Of a stretch of DNA of 34,044 nt, positions 23,939 to 32,819 are shown piece after piece. A model generated the notes under the pieces. That model was not told the DNA's origin. It was given only the letters and a program-made list of their open reading frames with translations, and did no database searches. Source of the stretch: an uncultured Bacteroidales bacterium (GTDB lineage: Bacteria > Bacteroidota > Bacteroidia > Bacteroidales > P3); assembly GCA_947174375.1 (NCBI GenBank), contig CAMWIS010000002.1, positions 1-34,044 of the forward strand, in the 5' to 3' direction. Both the position numbers and the translations under genes were made by a program. Position 1 is the stretch's first letter, and every line of letters begins with the position of its first letter.

Positions 23939-24454
23939 ATGAGACACGGAAAGAAATTCAACAAGCTCAGCAGAACGCACATGCACAGACGTCAGATGTT
24001 GGCCAACATGGCGTCGTCGCTGATTTTACATAAGAGAATCAAAACCACTTTGGCCAAGGCGAAAGCGTTGCGCGTTTACGTGGAACCGCTTTTGACGAAA
24101 TCCAAAGACGATACGACGGCTTCGCGCCGCACGGTGTTCAGCTACCTGCAGAACAAGGAGGCGGTGACGGAACTGTTCCGCGAAGTTTCGCCGAAGATTG
24201 CCCAGCGTCCCGGCGGTTACACGCGCATCCTCAAACTCGGTTTCCGTTTGGGTGACAACGCCGAAATGGCCCTCATCGAACTGGTGGACTACAACGAAGC
24301 CATGTTGAGCGCCAAGAAAGACACGGGCAAAGCCAAAACGCGCCGTGCCGGCGCCCGCAAGAAAGCCGAAGCCAAACCGGCTGAAGCCGCCGCGCCCGCT
24401 GCCGAAACGACGGAAGCCCCTGCTGCGGAAGTAAAGGAAGGTGAAAACGCCTAA
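23939..24454 (+). CDS. rplQ: 50S ribosomal protein L17 with long charged tail
   Basis: L17 lies near the tunnel exit of the large subunit. The core (residues 1-122) begins MRHGKKFNKLSRTHMHRRQM and includes RPGGYTRILKLGFRLGDNAEMA. The remaining 49 residues form a tail that is first basic (KAKTRRAGARKKAEAK) and then Ala/Pro/Glu-rich and acidic. Such tails occur in Bacteroidota L17 but not in Escherichia coli. It is the last gene before the terminator of the ribosomal block. Confidence 0.98.
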   Translation: MRHGKKFNKLSRTHMHRRQMLANMASSLILHKRIKTTLAKAKALRVYVEPLLTKSKDDTTASRRTVFSYLQNKEAVTELFREVSPKIAQRPGGYTRILKLGFRLGDNAEMALIELVDYNEAMLSAKKDTGKAKTRRAGARKKAEAKPAEAAAPAAETTEAPAAEVKEGENA

Positions 24455-24514
24455 CAGCCTTATCGGCTGATAATGCGGGGCTGCTCCAATTTATTGGGAC
24501 AGCCCCTTTTTTTT
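24455..24514 (+). terminator. Intrinsic terminator of the ribosomal protein block
   Basis: A small hairpin (CAGCC 24455-24459 with GGCTG 24465-24469) is followed by a stronger one, GGGGCTG at 24477-24483 pairing with CAGCCCC at 24500-24506. Eight T residues follow at 24507-24514. This is a classic Rho-independent terminator directly after rplQ. Confidence 0.92.
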
Positions 24515-24535
24515 AAAGACGACTTGACGTATATT

Positions 24536-24543
24536 TACATTTG
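24536..24543 (+). promoter_or_regulatory. Predicted -7 element of the eno promoter
   Basis: TACATTTG at 24536-24543 matches TAnnTTTG exactly, 28 bases before the eno ATG and just after the ribosomal terminator. The -33 side is weak: only TTTA at 24512-24515 lies at a 20-base spacing. The position between a terminator and a gene supports it. Confidence 0.6.
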
Positions 24544-24571
24544 ATTTAGAATTGCAAAAACAGAAAAAGAA

Positions 24572-25867
24572 ATGAGCACAATTGCAAACATTTATGCCCG
24601 TCAGATTTTGGATTCCCGGGGCAATCCGACTGTAGAAGTAGATGTTCTCACGACGGCCGGCGCGTTCGGCCGCGCGGCGGTGCCTTCGGGCGCTTCCACC
24701 GGCGTACACGAAGCCGTGGAACTCCGCGACGGAGACAAGAATAAATTCGGCGGCAAAGGCGTTTTGCAGGCCGTAAAGAATGTCAATGAAGTATTGAACG
24801 ATGGTCTGAGAGGCATGGAAGTGACCGAACAGCTCGCCATCGACGCCCGTATGAACGAACTGGACGGCACGCCCAACAAAGGCAAACTGGGTGCCAACGC
24901 CATTCTGGGGGTATCCCTCGCCTGCGCCCGCGCGGCCGCTCAGGAAACCGGCCAGGAACTGTTCCGCTATGTAGGCGGTGTCAACGCCTGCACGTTGCCG
25001 ATTCCGATGATGAACATTCTCAACGGCGGCAGCCACGCCGACAGCAACGTGGACTTCCAGGAGTTCATGATCATGCCGGTGGGTGCGCCCTCGTTCAGCG
25101 AAGCGTTCCGCTGGGGCGCCGAAATCTTCCATTCGCTCAAAAACGTGCTCAAGAAGCAGAACCTCAGCACGGGCGTGGGCGACGAAGGCGGTTTTGCGCC
25201 TGACCTCAAATCGAACGAAGACGCCATCAAGGTGATTTTGGAAGCCATCGAGAAAGCCGGCTACCGTCCGGGCGAAGACATCTTCATTGCGTTGGATCCG
25301 GCTTCTTCCGAATTCTATCTGCCGGAAGAAAAGGTTTATCACCTGCACAAATCAACGGGCGAAAAGCTGACGGCCGACCAGATGGTGGACTTTTGGGCCG
25401 ACTGGGTAAAACGTTACCCGATTGTGTCGATTGAAGACGGTATGGCCGAAGACGATTGGGACGGCTGGAAGAAACTGACCGACCGCATCGGCGACCGTTG
25501 CCAGCTTGTGGGCGACGACCTGTTCGTAACGAACTCGTCGCGTTTGCAGATGGGCATCGACCGCAATGTGGCCAACTCCATCCTCGTGAAGGTAAACCAA
25601 ATCGGTTCGCTGTCCGAAACGATCGACGCCGTCAACAAGGCCTATCGCCACAGCTATACGGCCATCATGAGCCACCGCTCGGGCGAGACCGAAGACACGA
25701 CGATCGCCGACCTGGCCGTAGCCTTGAACACGGGGCTTATCAAGACCGGTTCGGCCTGCCGCAGCGAACGTATCGCCAAGTACAACCAGCTGCTCCGCAT
25801 TGAGGAAATGCTAGGCGACTCGGCCTACTACCTCGGCACCGACTTCAAGTACTTCCGTAAGAAATAA
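24572..25867 (+). CDS. eno: Enolase (phosphopyruvate hydratase)
   Basis: Enolase interconverts 2-phosphoglycerate and phosphoenolpyruvate in glycolysis. The 431-residue product has every active-site element: the mobile loop SGAST with Ser42, His155, Glu164, Glu205 in GDEGGFAPD, metal ligands Asp242, Glu288 and Asp315, the base Lys340, the SHRSGETEDTTIADL loop (367-381) and Lys391. Length is normal. It stands alone between two terminators with its own promoter-like element, so it is likely expressed separately from the ribosomal genes. Confidence 0.99.
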   Translation: MSTIANIYARQILDSRGNPTVEVDVLTTAGAFGRAAVPSGASTGVHEAVELRDGDKNKFGGKGVLQAVKNVNEVLNDGLRGMEVTEQLAIDARMNELDGTPNKGKLGANAILGVSLACARAAAQETGQELFRYVGGVNACTLPIPMMNILNGGSHADSNVDFQEFMIMPVGAPSFSEAFRWGAEIFHSLKNVLKKQNLSTGVGDEGGFAPDLKSNEDAIKVILEAIEKAGYRPGEDIFIALDPASSEFYLPEEKVYHLHKSTGEKLTADQMVDFWADWVKRYPIVSIEDGMAEDDWDGWKKLTDRIGDRCQLVGDDLFVTNSSRLQMGIDRNVANSILVKVNQIGSLSETIDAVNKAYRHSYTAIMSHRSGETEDTTIADLAVALNTGLIKTGSACRSERIAKYNQLLRIEEMLGDSAYYLGTDFKYFRKK

Positions 25868-25890
25868 AACGGTTGACTTGTATATAAATC

Positions 25891-25927
25891 GAACGGGCCG
25901 GCGGCTTTCGTCGGTCCGTTCTCTTAT
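25891..25927 (+). terminator. Intrinsic terminator of eno
   Basis: A 13-base-pair stem (25891-25903 with 25909-25921, including two G-T wobble pairs) closes a 5-base loop and is followed by a T-rich run (TCTTATT). It lies 23 bases after the eno stop and separates eno from the envelope operon. Confidence 0.88.
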
Positions 25928-25954
25928 TATCAACCATAACGAAAACCTGAAACC

Positions 25955-28300
25955 ATGAGACCGCTTTTTCAACCGATACGCATTCCGCTTGTCGGCAAGC
26001 GTTTCCCGGCCTTTCTGCTCGCAGGGCTTTTCCTGCTTTTGAGCGCCGGTCCTGGTTTCGGAGCCGCGACGGCGGATGAACCGACTGCGGCTGCGGCCAC
26101 GGCGGCCGCCAAGCCACAATCCAACCGCCCCAAAGTGGGCCTCGTGCTCAGCGGCGGCGGCGCCAAAGGCATCGCCCACGTGGGCATCCTCAAAATCATA
26201 GAGGAACTCGGCATTCCCGTGGACTATATCACGGGTACGAGCATGGGCTCGATTATCGGCGGACTTTACGCTTACGGCTATTCGGCGGCCGAACTGGATT
26301 CCATCCTGCGCGCGGCCGACTGGGACGTGTTGCTTTCAGACAAAGCCATCCGTTCCGATATCTCTTTGACGGAAAAACGGACGGCCGACCAATACGTCAT
26401 CACGTTGCCGTTCGGTCAGAAATCTTCGTTGCTGCCCATCGGCATCCTCAAAGGCCAACACATCAACAACCTGTTTTACACGTTGACGGCCAACACCTAT
26501 GCGCTCAACAGTTTTGACGAACTCAAAATTCCGTTCCGCTGTGTTGCCACCGACGTGCTGACCGGACAGGCCATCGTGCTCAAAGACGGCAACCTGGCCG
26601 AAGCCATGCGCGCCAGCATGGCCATTCCCGGCGTATTCAACCCCGTGGAAAAGGATTCGATGATTCTTGTGGACGGCGGGCTCGTCGATAACTTTCCAGT
26701 GGAAGAAATCATCAAAATGGGCGCCGATATCATTATCGGCGTGGATGTCGGCTTCCAATACAAGGGCAAAGACAAACTGAAAAACATGGCCAATGTCTTG
26801 GAAATGTCGCTGTTCATGCACACCAAGACGAAGATAGCCAAAAACAAGGAGCGTTGCCGAATCCTCGTCACGCCGGATTTAACCGGATATGGCCCTTCCA
26901 GCTTCGGCGCCACCGACTCGCTGCTGGCGCGCGGTGAGGCCGCCGCCCGCGCCCAATACGACGAATTCAAGAAATTAGCCGACGAATTGGCCGCCTACCG
27001 ACAACCGGCTACGCCTAAGGTCAGCCGTTACCCGCACCTGCCGATGGCAAACGTCTATGTTTCGGAAATCCAATTCGAAGGCTTGTCCAAATTCAGCCCG
27101 CAATTCGCCAACCAGTTCCTGCAGATCGAGCACAACACCTGGGTCAAGCAGGACGATATCGTCCGCGGCGTGGAACGGCTGTACGGTTCGATGGTGTTCG
27201 ACAACGTCAGCTACACGTTTCTGCCCGACACCAACAACCGGGCGCAGGTGGTATTGAAAATCACGGTGGATGAGAAACCGACCAACGCGTTCCGCCTCGG
27301 CTTCCGCTACGACAACCAACGTTCGGCCGCTCTGTTGGCCGGCGTGGTGTTCCGCGATTTGGGCATTCCCAACACCCGCCTGAGCATAGACGGCGAACTC
27401 TCGCGCATGCCCGGCGTCAAGGCGGAATTCCTCTTTACGCCCAAATGGAAGCGCAACGGCGACTTCGTATTTTGGCATCCCCGCATCGGGGCCGCCTATC
27501 AGTTCTATTTCATTAACAACGAGAGGCTGTATCACGACTGGAGCGACCCGAATACGCCGACAAGCGAATTCTCATCCCAGGGCCACCGGTTCAGCCTTTT
27601 CGCCCAGTCGAACTGGCGACGCAGCATTTTGGGCGGCGGCGTCCGTTTGAACTACCATAACTTTAAGGAGAAATTCACGACCGATACGGACTTCGGACAG
27701 CGTAACTTCTTTTACGTCATGCCCTATCTGTTCTTCCTGCACGACAGTTACGACCGGCTCTTTTTCCCGCAACACGGTATCAAGGCCGACATCGAGGTGT
27801 CCTACCCCATCGGCCTCGGCATCTCCGCGCCCTATGCCGACCGTTTCCTGACGGCACGCGCCTACCTCGACTTCGCGTTCTCGCCCAAACGCTGGTTCTC
27901 GATTTACCCCGGGCTCGCCGTGGGGACGAACCTGCTGAAGACGACGGCCACGATTCCGACGCCCTATATGTTCTACCAAGGCGGCTTGACCGGCCTGCGC
28001 AACGGCATCCAGCAAACCGACTTCGCGGGGCTGTTGCCGTTTCAGAGCGAGGGCCAGCATTTTTGGAACGTACACCTGAACCTGCAGGCCGAAATATTGA
28101 AAAACCTGTATGTCTCCCTGCGGGGCTACACGGGGATGTCGGTCTATGACATCCGCGATATCACCCATTTGGACGAGTTTATCTACGGCGGTGCGGCGGG
28201 CCTGAGTTACAACACGCCCATCGGCCCCATCGGCGTGCATTTCCAGACCTCCAACGTGCACCCGTTCAATATCTGGCTAAATATCCTTTACTGGTTATGA
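25955..28300 (+). CDS. Patatin-like phospholipase with POTRA and Omp85-type beta-barrel
   Basis: The 781-residue product begins with a basic stretch and a hydrophobic signal segment (about 18-37). A patatin domain follows at about 60-265, with oxyanion GGGAKG (67-72), the nucleophile elbow GTSMGS with Ser96, and the dyad aspartate Asp240 in DGG. A POTRA-like domain lies at about 366-440 (VYVSEIQFEGLSKFS) and a beta-barrel from about 445 to the end, rich in alternating and aromatic residues. This is the architecture of bacterial patatin-Omp85 proteins such as PlpD, with the lipase outside the barrel. The catalytic dyad is intact, so phospholipase activity is likely; the substrate is unknown. 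No promoter is clear in the 27 bases after the eno terminator. Confidence 0.9.
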   Translation: MRPLFQPIRIPLVGKRFPAFLLAGLFLLLSAGPGFGAATADEPTAAAATAAAKPQSNRPKVGLVLSGGGAKGIAHVGILKIIEELGIPVDYITGTSMGSIIGGLYAYGYSAAELDSILRAADWDVLLSDKAIRSDISLTEKRTADQYVITLPFGQKSSLLPIGILKGQHINNLFYTLTANTYALNSFDELKIPFRCVATDVLTGQAIVLKDGNLAEAMRASMAIPGVFNPVEKDSMILVDGGLVDNFPVEEIIKMGADIIIGVDVGFQYKGKDKLKNMANVLEMSLFMHTKTKIAKNKERCRILVTPDLTGYGPSSFGATDSLLARGEAAARAQYDEFKKLADELAAYRQPATPKVSRYPHLPMANVYVSEIQFEGLSKFSPQFANQFLQIEHNTWVKQDDIVRGVERLYGSMVFDNVSYTFLPDTNNRAQVVLKITVDEKPTNAFRLGFRYDNQRSAALLAGVVFRDLGIPNTRLSIDGELSRMPGVKAEFLFTPKWKRNGDFVFWHPRIGAAYQFYFINNERLYHDWSDPNTPTSEFSSQGHRFSLFAQSNWRRSILGGGVRLNYHNFKEKFTTDTDFGQRNFFYVMPYLFFLHDSYDRLFFPQHGIKADIEVSYPIGLGISAPYADRFLTARAYLDFAFSPKRWFSIYPGLAVGTNLLKTTATIPTPYMFYQGGLTGLRNGIQQTDFAGLLPFQSEGQHFWNVHLNLQAEILKNLYVSLRGYTGMSVYDIRDITHLDEFIYGGAAGLSYNTPIGPIGVHFQTSNVHPFNIWLNILYWL

Positions 28301-28315
28301 TACTATATATATCTT

Positions 28316-30691
28316 ATGTTTCGGCCTGACACAAGCCAACGGCTTTTCCTATGCCTGCTCCTATGCATCGGATGCTTGTTTTTCCCGATGCGGGTACAGG
28401 CGCAAACCACCGCCACATCCGTCCGCGTGCACGGCATCGTGCGCGACGCCGCCAACGGCGAAGCCCTGCCGCAAGCCGCCATTTGGATTCCGGCCTTACA
28501 GAGCGGCGCGGTGGCGGACGCCCAAGGCAAATTCGATTTCCGTATCCCCGCCGGCACTTACGCGCTGGAAGTGCGCTTCTTAGGCTACGAAACGCGCCAC
28601 GATACGTTGCGCCTCAACCGCGACCGCGTGCTGACGTTTGACCTCGTCGGCACGGCCCGCCAGCTGAGCGGCGTGGAAATCAAAAGCCGGCAAAGCCAAC
28701 AGCTGCGCAACAACATCGTGGGCATGGAGCAACTGAGCGTGGCCGCCATCAAGAAACTGCCCACGCTTTTGGGCGAGGCCGACCTGCTCAAATCGGTGCA
28801 GTTCCTGCCCGGCATCATCATGACGTCGGAAGGCAGTTCGGGCTTCAGCGTGCGGGGCGGTTCCCCCGACCAAAATTTTATCCTGCTCGACCACGCCCCG
28901 ATTTACAATCCGTCGCACGCGCTCGGCTTCTTCTCTATTTTCAACAACGACGTCATCGACGGGGCGACGGTCTATAAGGGCGATATGCCCCTGCAATTCG
29001 GCGGCCGGCTGTCGTCGGTCATAGACGCCACGATGCGCGAGGGCGACTACCACCGCTATCATGTTACGGGCGGCATCGGCCTGCTGCTGACGCGCCTGAC
29101 CGTCGAAGGCCCCATTGTGAACGACCTGTTCTCGTTTTTGGTGGCCGGCCGCCGGACTTACTTCGACGCGTTCCTGCCGATGTTCGACATCAAGGGCGTG
29201 AAGCTGTATTTCTACGACGCCAACGCCAAACTCTCGTTCCGCAGCCGCAACCGCAAGGACAAACTGACGCTGTCGGGCTATATGGGGCGTGACGTAGCCG
29301 GCATGAGCGTCATGCACGCCGTGGCCGACTACGGCAACAAAGCCCTTGACCTGAGCTGGCACCATTTCTTCTCCGACGATTTCGTCATGACCGTTTCGGG
29401 CATCATCAGCGACTACCGCTACCTGATGGGCTTGGAATCCGAAATGTTTACGCTGGACTGGGACGCGCATACGACCGACTACGGCGGCCAGGTGGATTTC
29501 CTCTACACGCTCGGCAAGCATACGCTCCGTTTCGGCCTGACGTCCACCTATCATATCTACGACCCGGGCGACGTGACCGTCAATATGTTCGAAAGCATGG
29601 GCTTCATTGACACGAACGTCAGCTGGAGCTATACGCAGGAACGCTTCCATGCGCTGGAAAACGCGTTTTACATCGGCAACGACCAGGCCATAGGCGACCA
29701 CTTCCTGCTGAAATACGGCCTGCGCCTGAGTTCGTTCAGCAATATCGGCGCCGACTCCGTGTATTATTACCGCAACGGCGAAGTGAGCGAGGCGCTGTAC
29801 TATCCCGAAGGCCGGTTTTACCATACCTATTGGGGTATTGAGCCGCGCGTGGGCCTGAGTTGGCTGATCGACAGCACGATGAGCCTTAAACTGAACTACG
29901 CCCGCACGATGCAGTACACGCAGATGGCGCAGAACTCCACGTCGGGCAACCCGCTGGACGTTTGGTTCCCGGCCAACCCGACGCTGTTGCCCCAAATCGC
30001 CGACCAGGGCGCACTCGGCTTTGAAAAGCATTTCAAGGACGGCGAATGGGAGACCTCCATCGAATTTTACTACCGCTACTTGCAGAACGTGGTCGATTTC
30101 AAGGATCACGCCATCGTTTTGGGCAACCGCTATCTGTACGGCGAGGTGCGTTCCGGCACGGGACAGGCCTACGGCATGGAGGTTTCGCTCAAACGCACGC
30201 GCGGCATCGTGAACGGCTCGCTCAGCTATACGCTTTCCAAATCGACGCGCCGCATCGAGGGCGTGAACCGCGGCGAGACCTACCCTTCGCCTTACGACCG
30301 GCCGCACGCGCTGACCGTATTGCTGAACATAGAGCCGCACCCGCGCCACAGCATCAACCTCAACTGGGTGTTTTACTCCGGCCTGCCGACGAACTTTCCG
30401 CACGGCAAGGCCGTTATCGACGGCGAATGGGTGCCGATTTACGGCGACCGCAACAGCGACCGCATGCCGAACTACCACCGCCTGGACATCGGCTACACGT
30501 TCCGCGCCAAGCCCGACCCGAACCGCCGTTTTACCTGGGACTTGTCGGTGGGCTGCTACAACGTGTATGCGCGCAAGAACCCGTGGACGATCAGTTTCAA
30601 ACAAGACCCCGAAAATCCAGGCCGTTCGTATGCGGAGATGATATACCTGTTCTCGGCGGTGCCTTCCATAACCTTTAATTTCAGATGGTAA
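28316..30691 (+). CDS. TonB-dependent receptor with carboxypeptidase-like regulatory domain
   Basis: An outer-membrane active transporter of 791 residues. A signal peptide ends near residue 30 (VQAQ), followed by a CarboxypepD_reg-like domain at about 35-110 (GIVRDAANGEALPQAAIWIP, FLGYETRHDTLRL) and a plug at about 130-245 (GFSVRGGSPDQNFILLDHAP, GGRLSSVID). The barrel runs from about 250 and ends SITFNFRW with a terminal aromatic residue. It is much shorter than SusC proteins (about 1000 residues), and no SusD is present. Instead, a DUF4249 lipoprotein follows, a known pairing in Bacteroidota. It starts 15 bases after the patatin stop. Substrate unknown. Confidence 0.93.
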   Translation: MFRPDTSQRLFLCLLLCIGCLFFPMRVQAQTTATSVRVHGIVRDAANGEALPQAAIWIPALQSGAVADAQGKFDFRIPAGTYALEVRFLGYETRHDTLRLNRDRVLTFDLVGTARQLSGVEIKSRQSQQLRNNIVGMEQLSVAAIKKLPTLLGEADLLKSVQFLPGIIMTSEGSSGFSVRGGSPDQNFILLDHAPIYNPSHALGFFSIFNNDVIDGATVYKGDMPLQFGGRLSSVIDATMREGDYHRYHVTGGIGLLLTRLTVEGPIVNDLFSFLVAGRRTYFDAFLPMFDIKGVKLYFYDANAKLSFRSRNRKDKLTLSGYMGRDVAGMSVMHAVADYGNKALDLSWHHFFSDDFVMTVSGIISDYRYLMGLESEMFTLDWDAHTTDYGGQVDFLYTLGKHTLRFGLTSTYHIYDPGDVTVNMFESMGFIDTNVSWSYTQERFHALENAFYIGNDQAIGDHFLLKYGLRLSSFSNIGADSVYYYRNGEVSEALYYPEGRFYHTYWGIEPRVGLSWLIDSTMSLKLNYARTMQYTQMAQNSTSGNPLDVWFPANPTLLPQIADQGALGFEKHFKDGEWETSIEFYYRYLQNVVDFKDHAIVLGNRYLYGEVRSGTGQAYGMEVSLKRTRGIVNGSLSYTLSKSTRRIEGVNRGETYPSPYDRPHALTVLLNIEPHPRHSINLNWVFYSGLPTNFPHGKAVIDGEWVPIYGDRNSDRMPNYHRLDIGYTFRAKPDPNRRFTWDLSVGCYNVYARKNPWTISFKQDPENPGRSYAEMIYLFSAVPSITFNFRW

Positions 30692-31584
30692 CGATGCGTA
30701 AGATACGGAATATACGATACGGCAGGGCCTTGCTGACAGGCCTGGTGTTGGGGCTGACGGCCTGCACGGAAGAAATCGACATCGACCTCAAAGGCGGCGA
30801 CGCGCCGGTACTGGTGGTGGACGCCCGCCTGACGACCGACTCGATACGGCATACCGTCCGGTTGAGCCGCAGTTCGGACTACTATGCCCCGACGTCCGCG
30901 GATTTGGCCGTGAGCGGCGCAACTGTATATATTACAGACGGCGGACACCGCTACGATTTTGCCGAAGAGCCCGCCGAACCGGGCGTTTACCGCAGCTTAG
31001 AAGCCTTTGCCGGACGGATGGGCGTACACTATGAACTCTTTATACAGGACGTGGACGCCGACCGTGACGGGCAGACGGAATCTTATACGGCCGAAAGCAC
31101 GATGCCGTTCGCGAACAGCATCGACTCGCTCCAAGCCGTTTACGGGCCCGCCCTGCCGCCGGCCATTGTACCGGATCCGGAGCGCATGGGTTGGAATATC
31201 CTGTTCTATGCCCAGGATCCGCCCCAAAAAGATTACTATCTGACGACCGTGAGCGTGAACGGCGTGACGCTCTTTCCCGAACTGACCGAGATGACGCGTA
31301 TGTCGGACGACTTTACCCAAGGGCTTTACATCAGCGGGCTGCAGATTTACTTTTTCGCGGACGACGGGGAGTTGCCGCTCGCCATCGGCGACTCGGTCTG
31401 CGTTGAAATTTGGGACGTGACGCACGACTTTGACGAATATGTCTCGGACTTACAGGACGCCCTGAATCCGTCCATGCCGATGTTCGGCGGTTCGCCCGCC
31501 AACGCGCGCGGCAACCTGTCGGGCGGCGCGTTCGGCTTCTTCGCCACCTATACGGTGAGCCGCGCCGGCATCGTCTTGAAATAA
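30685..31584 (+). CDS. DUF4249 family outer-membrane lipoprotein
   Basis: The 299-residue product has a basic N-terminus, a hydrophobic stretch and a lipobox LTAC, so the mature protein should be lipid-anchored. The following EEIDIDL, then APVLVVDARLTTDSIRHTVRLSRS and GATVYITDGGHRYDF, match the DUF4249 pattern, and the central part includes YYLTTVSVNG. These proteins are found next to TonB-dependent receptors like the one upstream and are thought to be surface partners of it; their function is unknown. The ATG at 30685 overlaps the receptor stop by 7 bases; the ATG at 30694 is an equally plausible start and loses only three residues. Confidence 0.85.
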   Translation: MVTMRKIRNIRYGRALLTGLVLGLTACTEEIDIDLKGGDAPVLVVDARLTTDSIRHTVRLSRSSDYYAPTSADLAVSGATVYITDGGHRYDFAEEPAEPGVYRSLEAFAGRMGVHYELFIQDVDADRDGQTESYTAESTMPFANSIDSLQAVYGPALPPAIVPDPERMGWNILFYAQDPPQKDYYLTTVSVNGVTLFPELTEMTRMSDDFTQGLYISGLQIYFFADDGELPLAIGDSVCVEIWDVTHDFDEYVSDLQDALNPSMPMFGGSPANARGNLSGGAFGFFATYTVSRAGIVLK

Positions 31585-31606
31585 ACCGTTTTTTTTGCTA
31601 TCTTTG
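31575..31606 (+). promoter_or_regulatory. Predicted promoter for holB
   Basis: CTTG at 31575-31578 (three of four bases of TTTG), a 20-base spacer, and TATCTTTG at 31599-31606, a perfect TAnnTTTG. It overlaps the end of the DUF4249 gene and gives a leader of about 25 bases before holB. A run of T residues at 31589-31596 lies in the spacer, without a clear stem before it. Confidence 0.7.
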
Positions 31607-31637
31607 TTAGTTTATTGACAGGATAGTTCAAGAACGG

Positions 31638-32819
31638 ATGCGATTTCGCGATATCATAGGACAGAGGCCGCTTATAGAGCGTTTGATCGCCTCGGCGCAA
31701 GCCGGGCGCATCGCGCACGCGCAGTTGTTTTCCGGGCCGGAGGGCAATCAGAAACTGCCGTTGGCCTTGGCTTACGCCCAATTCCTGAACTGCCGGCACA
31801 AGGTAACGGCGGCCGACGCCGACCTGGGCGGCCTTTCGGCCGATTCCTGCGGGCAATGTCCGTCTTGCGTCAAGTTTGAACGGCTGGCGCATCCCGACCT
31901 GCATTTCTTTTTTCCGAACAACATCGGCGAATTGGTCAAAAAAGACGCCCAAAGCACCGACTACCTGCCGCTCTGGCGCGAATTCGGCCTCAAAAACCGC
32001 TTGGAGTTCAGCCTCAACGACTGGATTGAAGCCATGAACATCGGGCAACGGCAGGCCATCATCAACATCCGCGACTGCCACACGCTCATCGAACAGCTCG
32101 CGCTCAAAAGCTGCGAGGCGGACTACCGCGTCGTGGTACTGTGGATGGCCGAAAAAATCAGCGATACGATTTCTTCCACACTGCTCAAGACGCTGGAAGA
32201 ACCCGAACCGCAGACGCTGTTCCTGCTCGTTTCCGAAAACCCCGACCAAATCTCGGCCACGATTCTGTCGCGCACGCAAATCGTGCAGGTGCCGGCCCTG
32301 AGCACCGAAGACCTGTGCGGCGGCTTAGTGACGCACTACGGCCTGAGCGCCGCCGAAGCGCAACCGATAGCCGAAGCCGCGCATGGCAACCTCTGCCGCG
32401 CGTTGGCCGATTGGCGCGGACACGAGGGCGAAGAACAGCACGAAGCCTATTTTACCCGCTGGATGCGCGCCTGCTACAAGGCCGACGTGCCCGACCTGCT
32501 GGACTTGAGCGAACAGCTGGCGCGCTTAGGCCGCGAGCCGTTGCGGCTGTTCCTGCGCTTTTCGCTTGAAAAAATACGCCTGTGCCTGCTGTGCCACGAG
32601 GGCTGCGGCATCATGGCGCAACTGCCGGCCGACCAACAGGCCTTTATCCGCAACTTCTCCCCCTTTATCACGGCGGAGAACGCGCCGGCTTACTACCGCC
32701 TTATCAACGACGCCATTTACTTTGTGGCGCGGAACGCAAATATATCCAACCTCATGACGGACGCCTCCCTGCAGATATGCCGGTTGATGGCCGCTGAAAA
32801 AAAGAAGAAAAATGCCTGA
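31638..32819 (+). CDS. holB: DNA polymerase III clamp loader subunit delta'
   Basis: Delta' is the fixed arm of the clamp loader that puts the sliding clamp on DNA. The 393-residue AAA+ protein starts RFRDIIGQRPLIERLIASAQ. The P-loop position reads GPEGNQKL (33-40), without the last Gly and the Ser/Thr of a working Walker A, as expected for a subunit that does not hydrolyse ATP. A zinc module is present (Cys52, Cys71, Cys74, Cys77). The sensor region has TLLKTLEEPEPQTLFLLVSE and the end LSRTQIV replaces the SRC motif. It overlaps the next gene by 8 bases. Confidence 0.92.
   Translation: MRFRDIIGQRPLIERLIASAQAGRIAHAQLFSGPEGNQKLPLALAYAQFLNCRHKVTAADADLGGLSADSCGQCPSCVKFERLAHPDLHFFFPNNIGELVKKDAQSTDYLPLWREFGLKNRLEFSLNDWIEAMNIGQRQAIINIRDCHTLIEQLALKSCEADYRVVVLWMAEKISDTISSTLLKTLEEPEPQTLFLLVSENPDQISATILSRTQIVQVPALSTEDLCGGLVTHYGLSAAEAQPIAEAAHGNLCRALADWRGHEGEEQHEAYFTRWMRACYKADVPDLLDLSEQLARLGREPLRLFLRFSLEKIRLCLLCHEGCGIMAQLPADQQAFIRNFSPFITAENAPAYYRLINDAIYFVARNANISNLMTDASLQICRLMAAEKKKKNA

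Noticed and set aside
25871..25895. TTGACT followed by TATAAA after eno, resembling a sigma-70 promoter of other phyla
   Set aside because: The two boxes are almost touching and Bacteroidota do not use this consensus. The following hairpin would also stop the transcript.
28580..30604. A 674-codon open frame opposite the TonB receptor gene
   Set aside because: It is the antisense shadow of a GC-rich gene, with biased His/Arg/Val composition and no recognisable motif.
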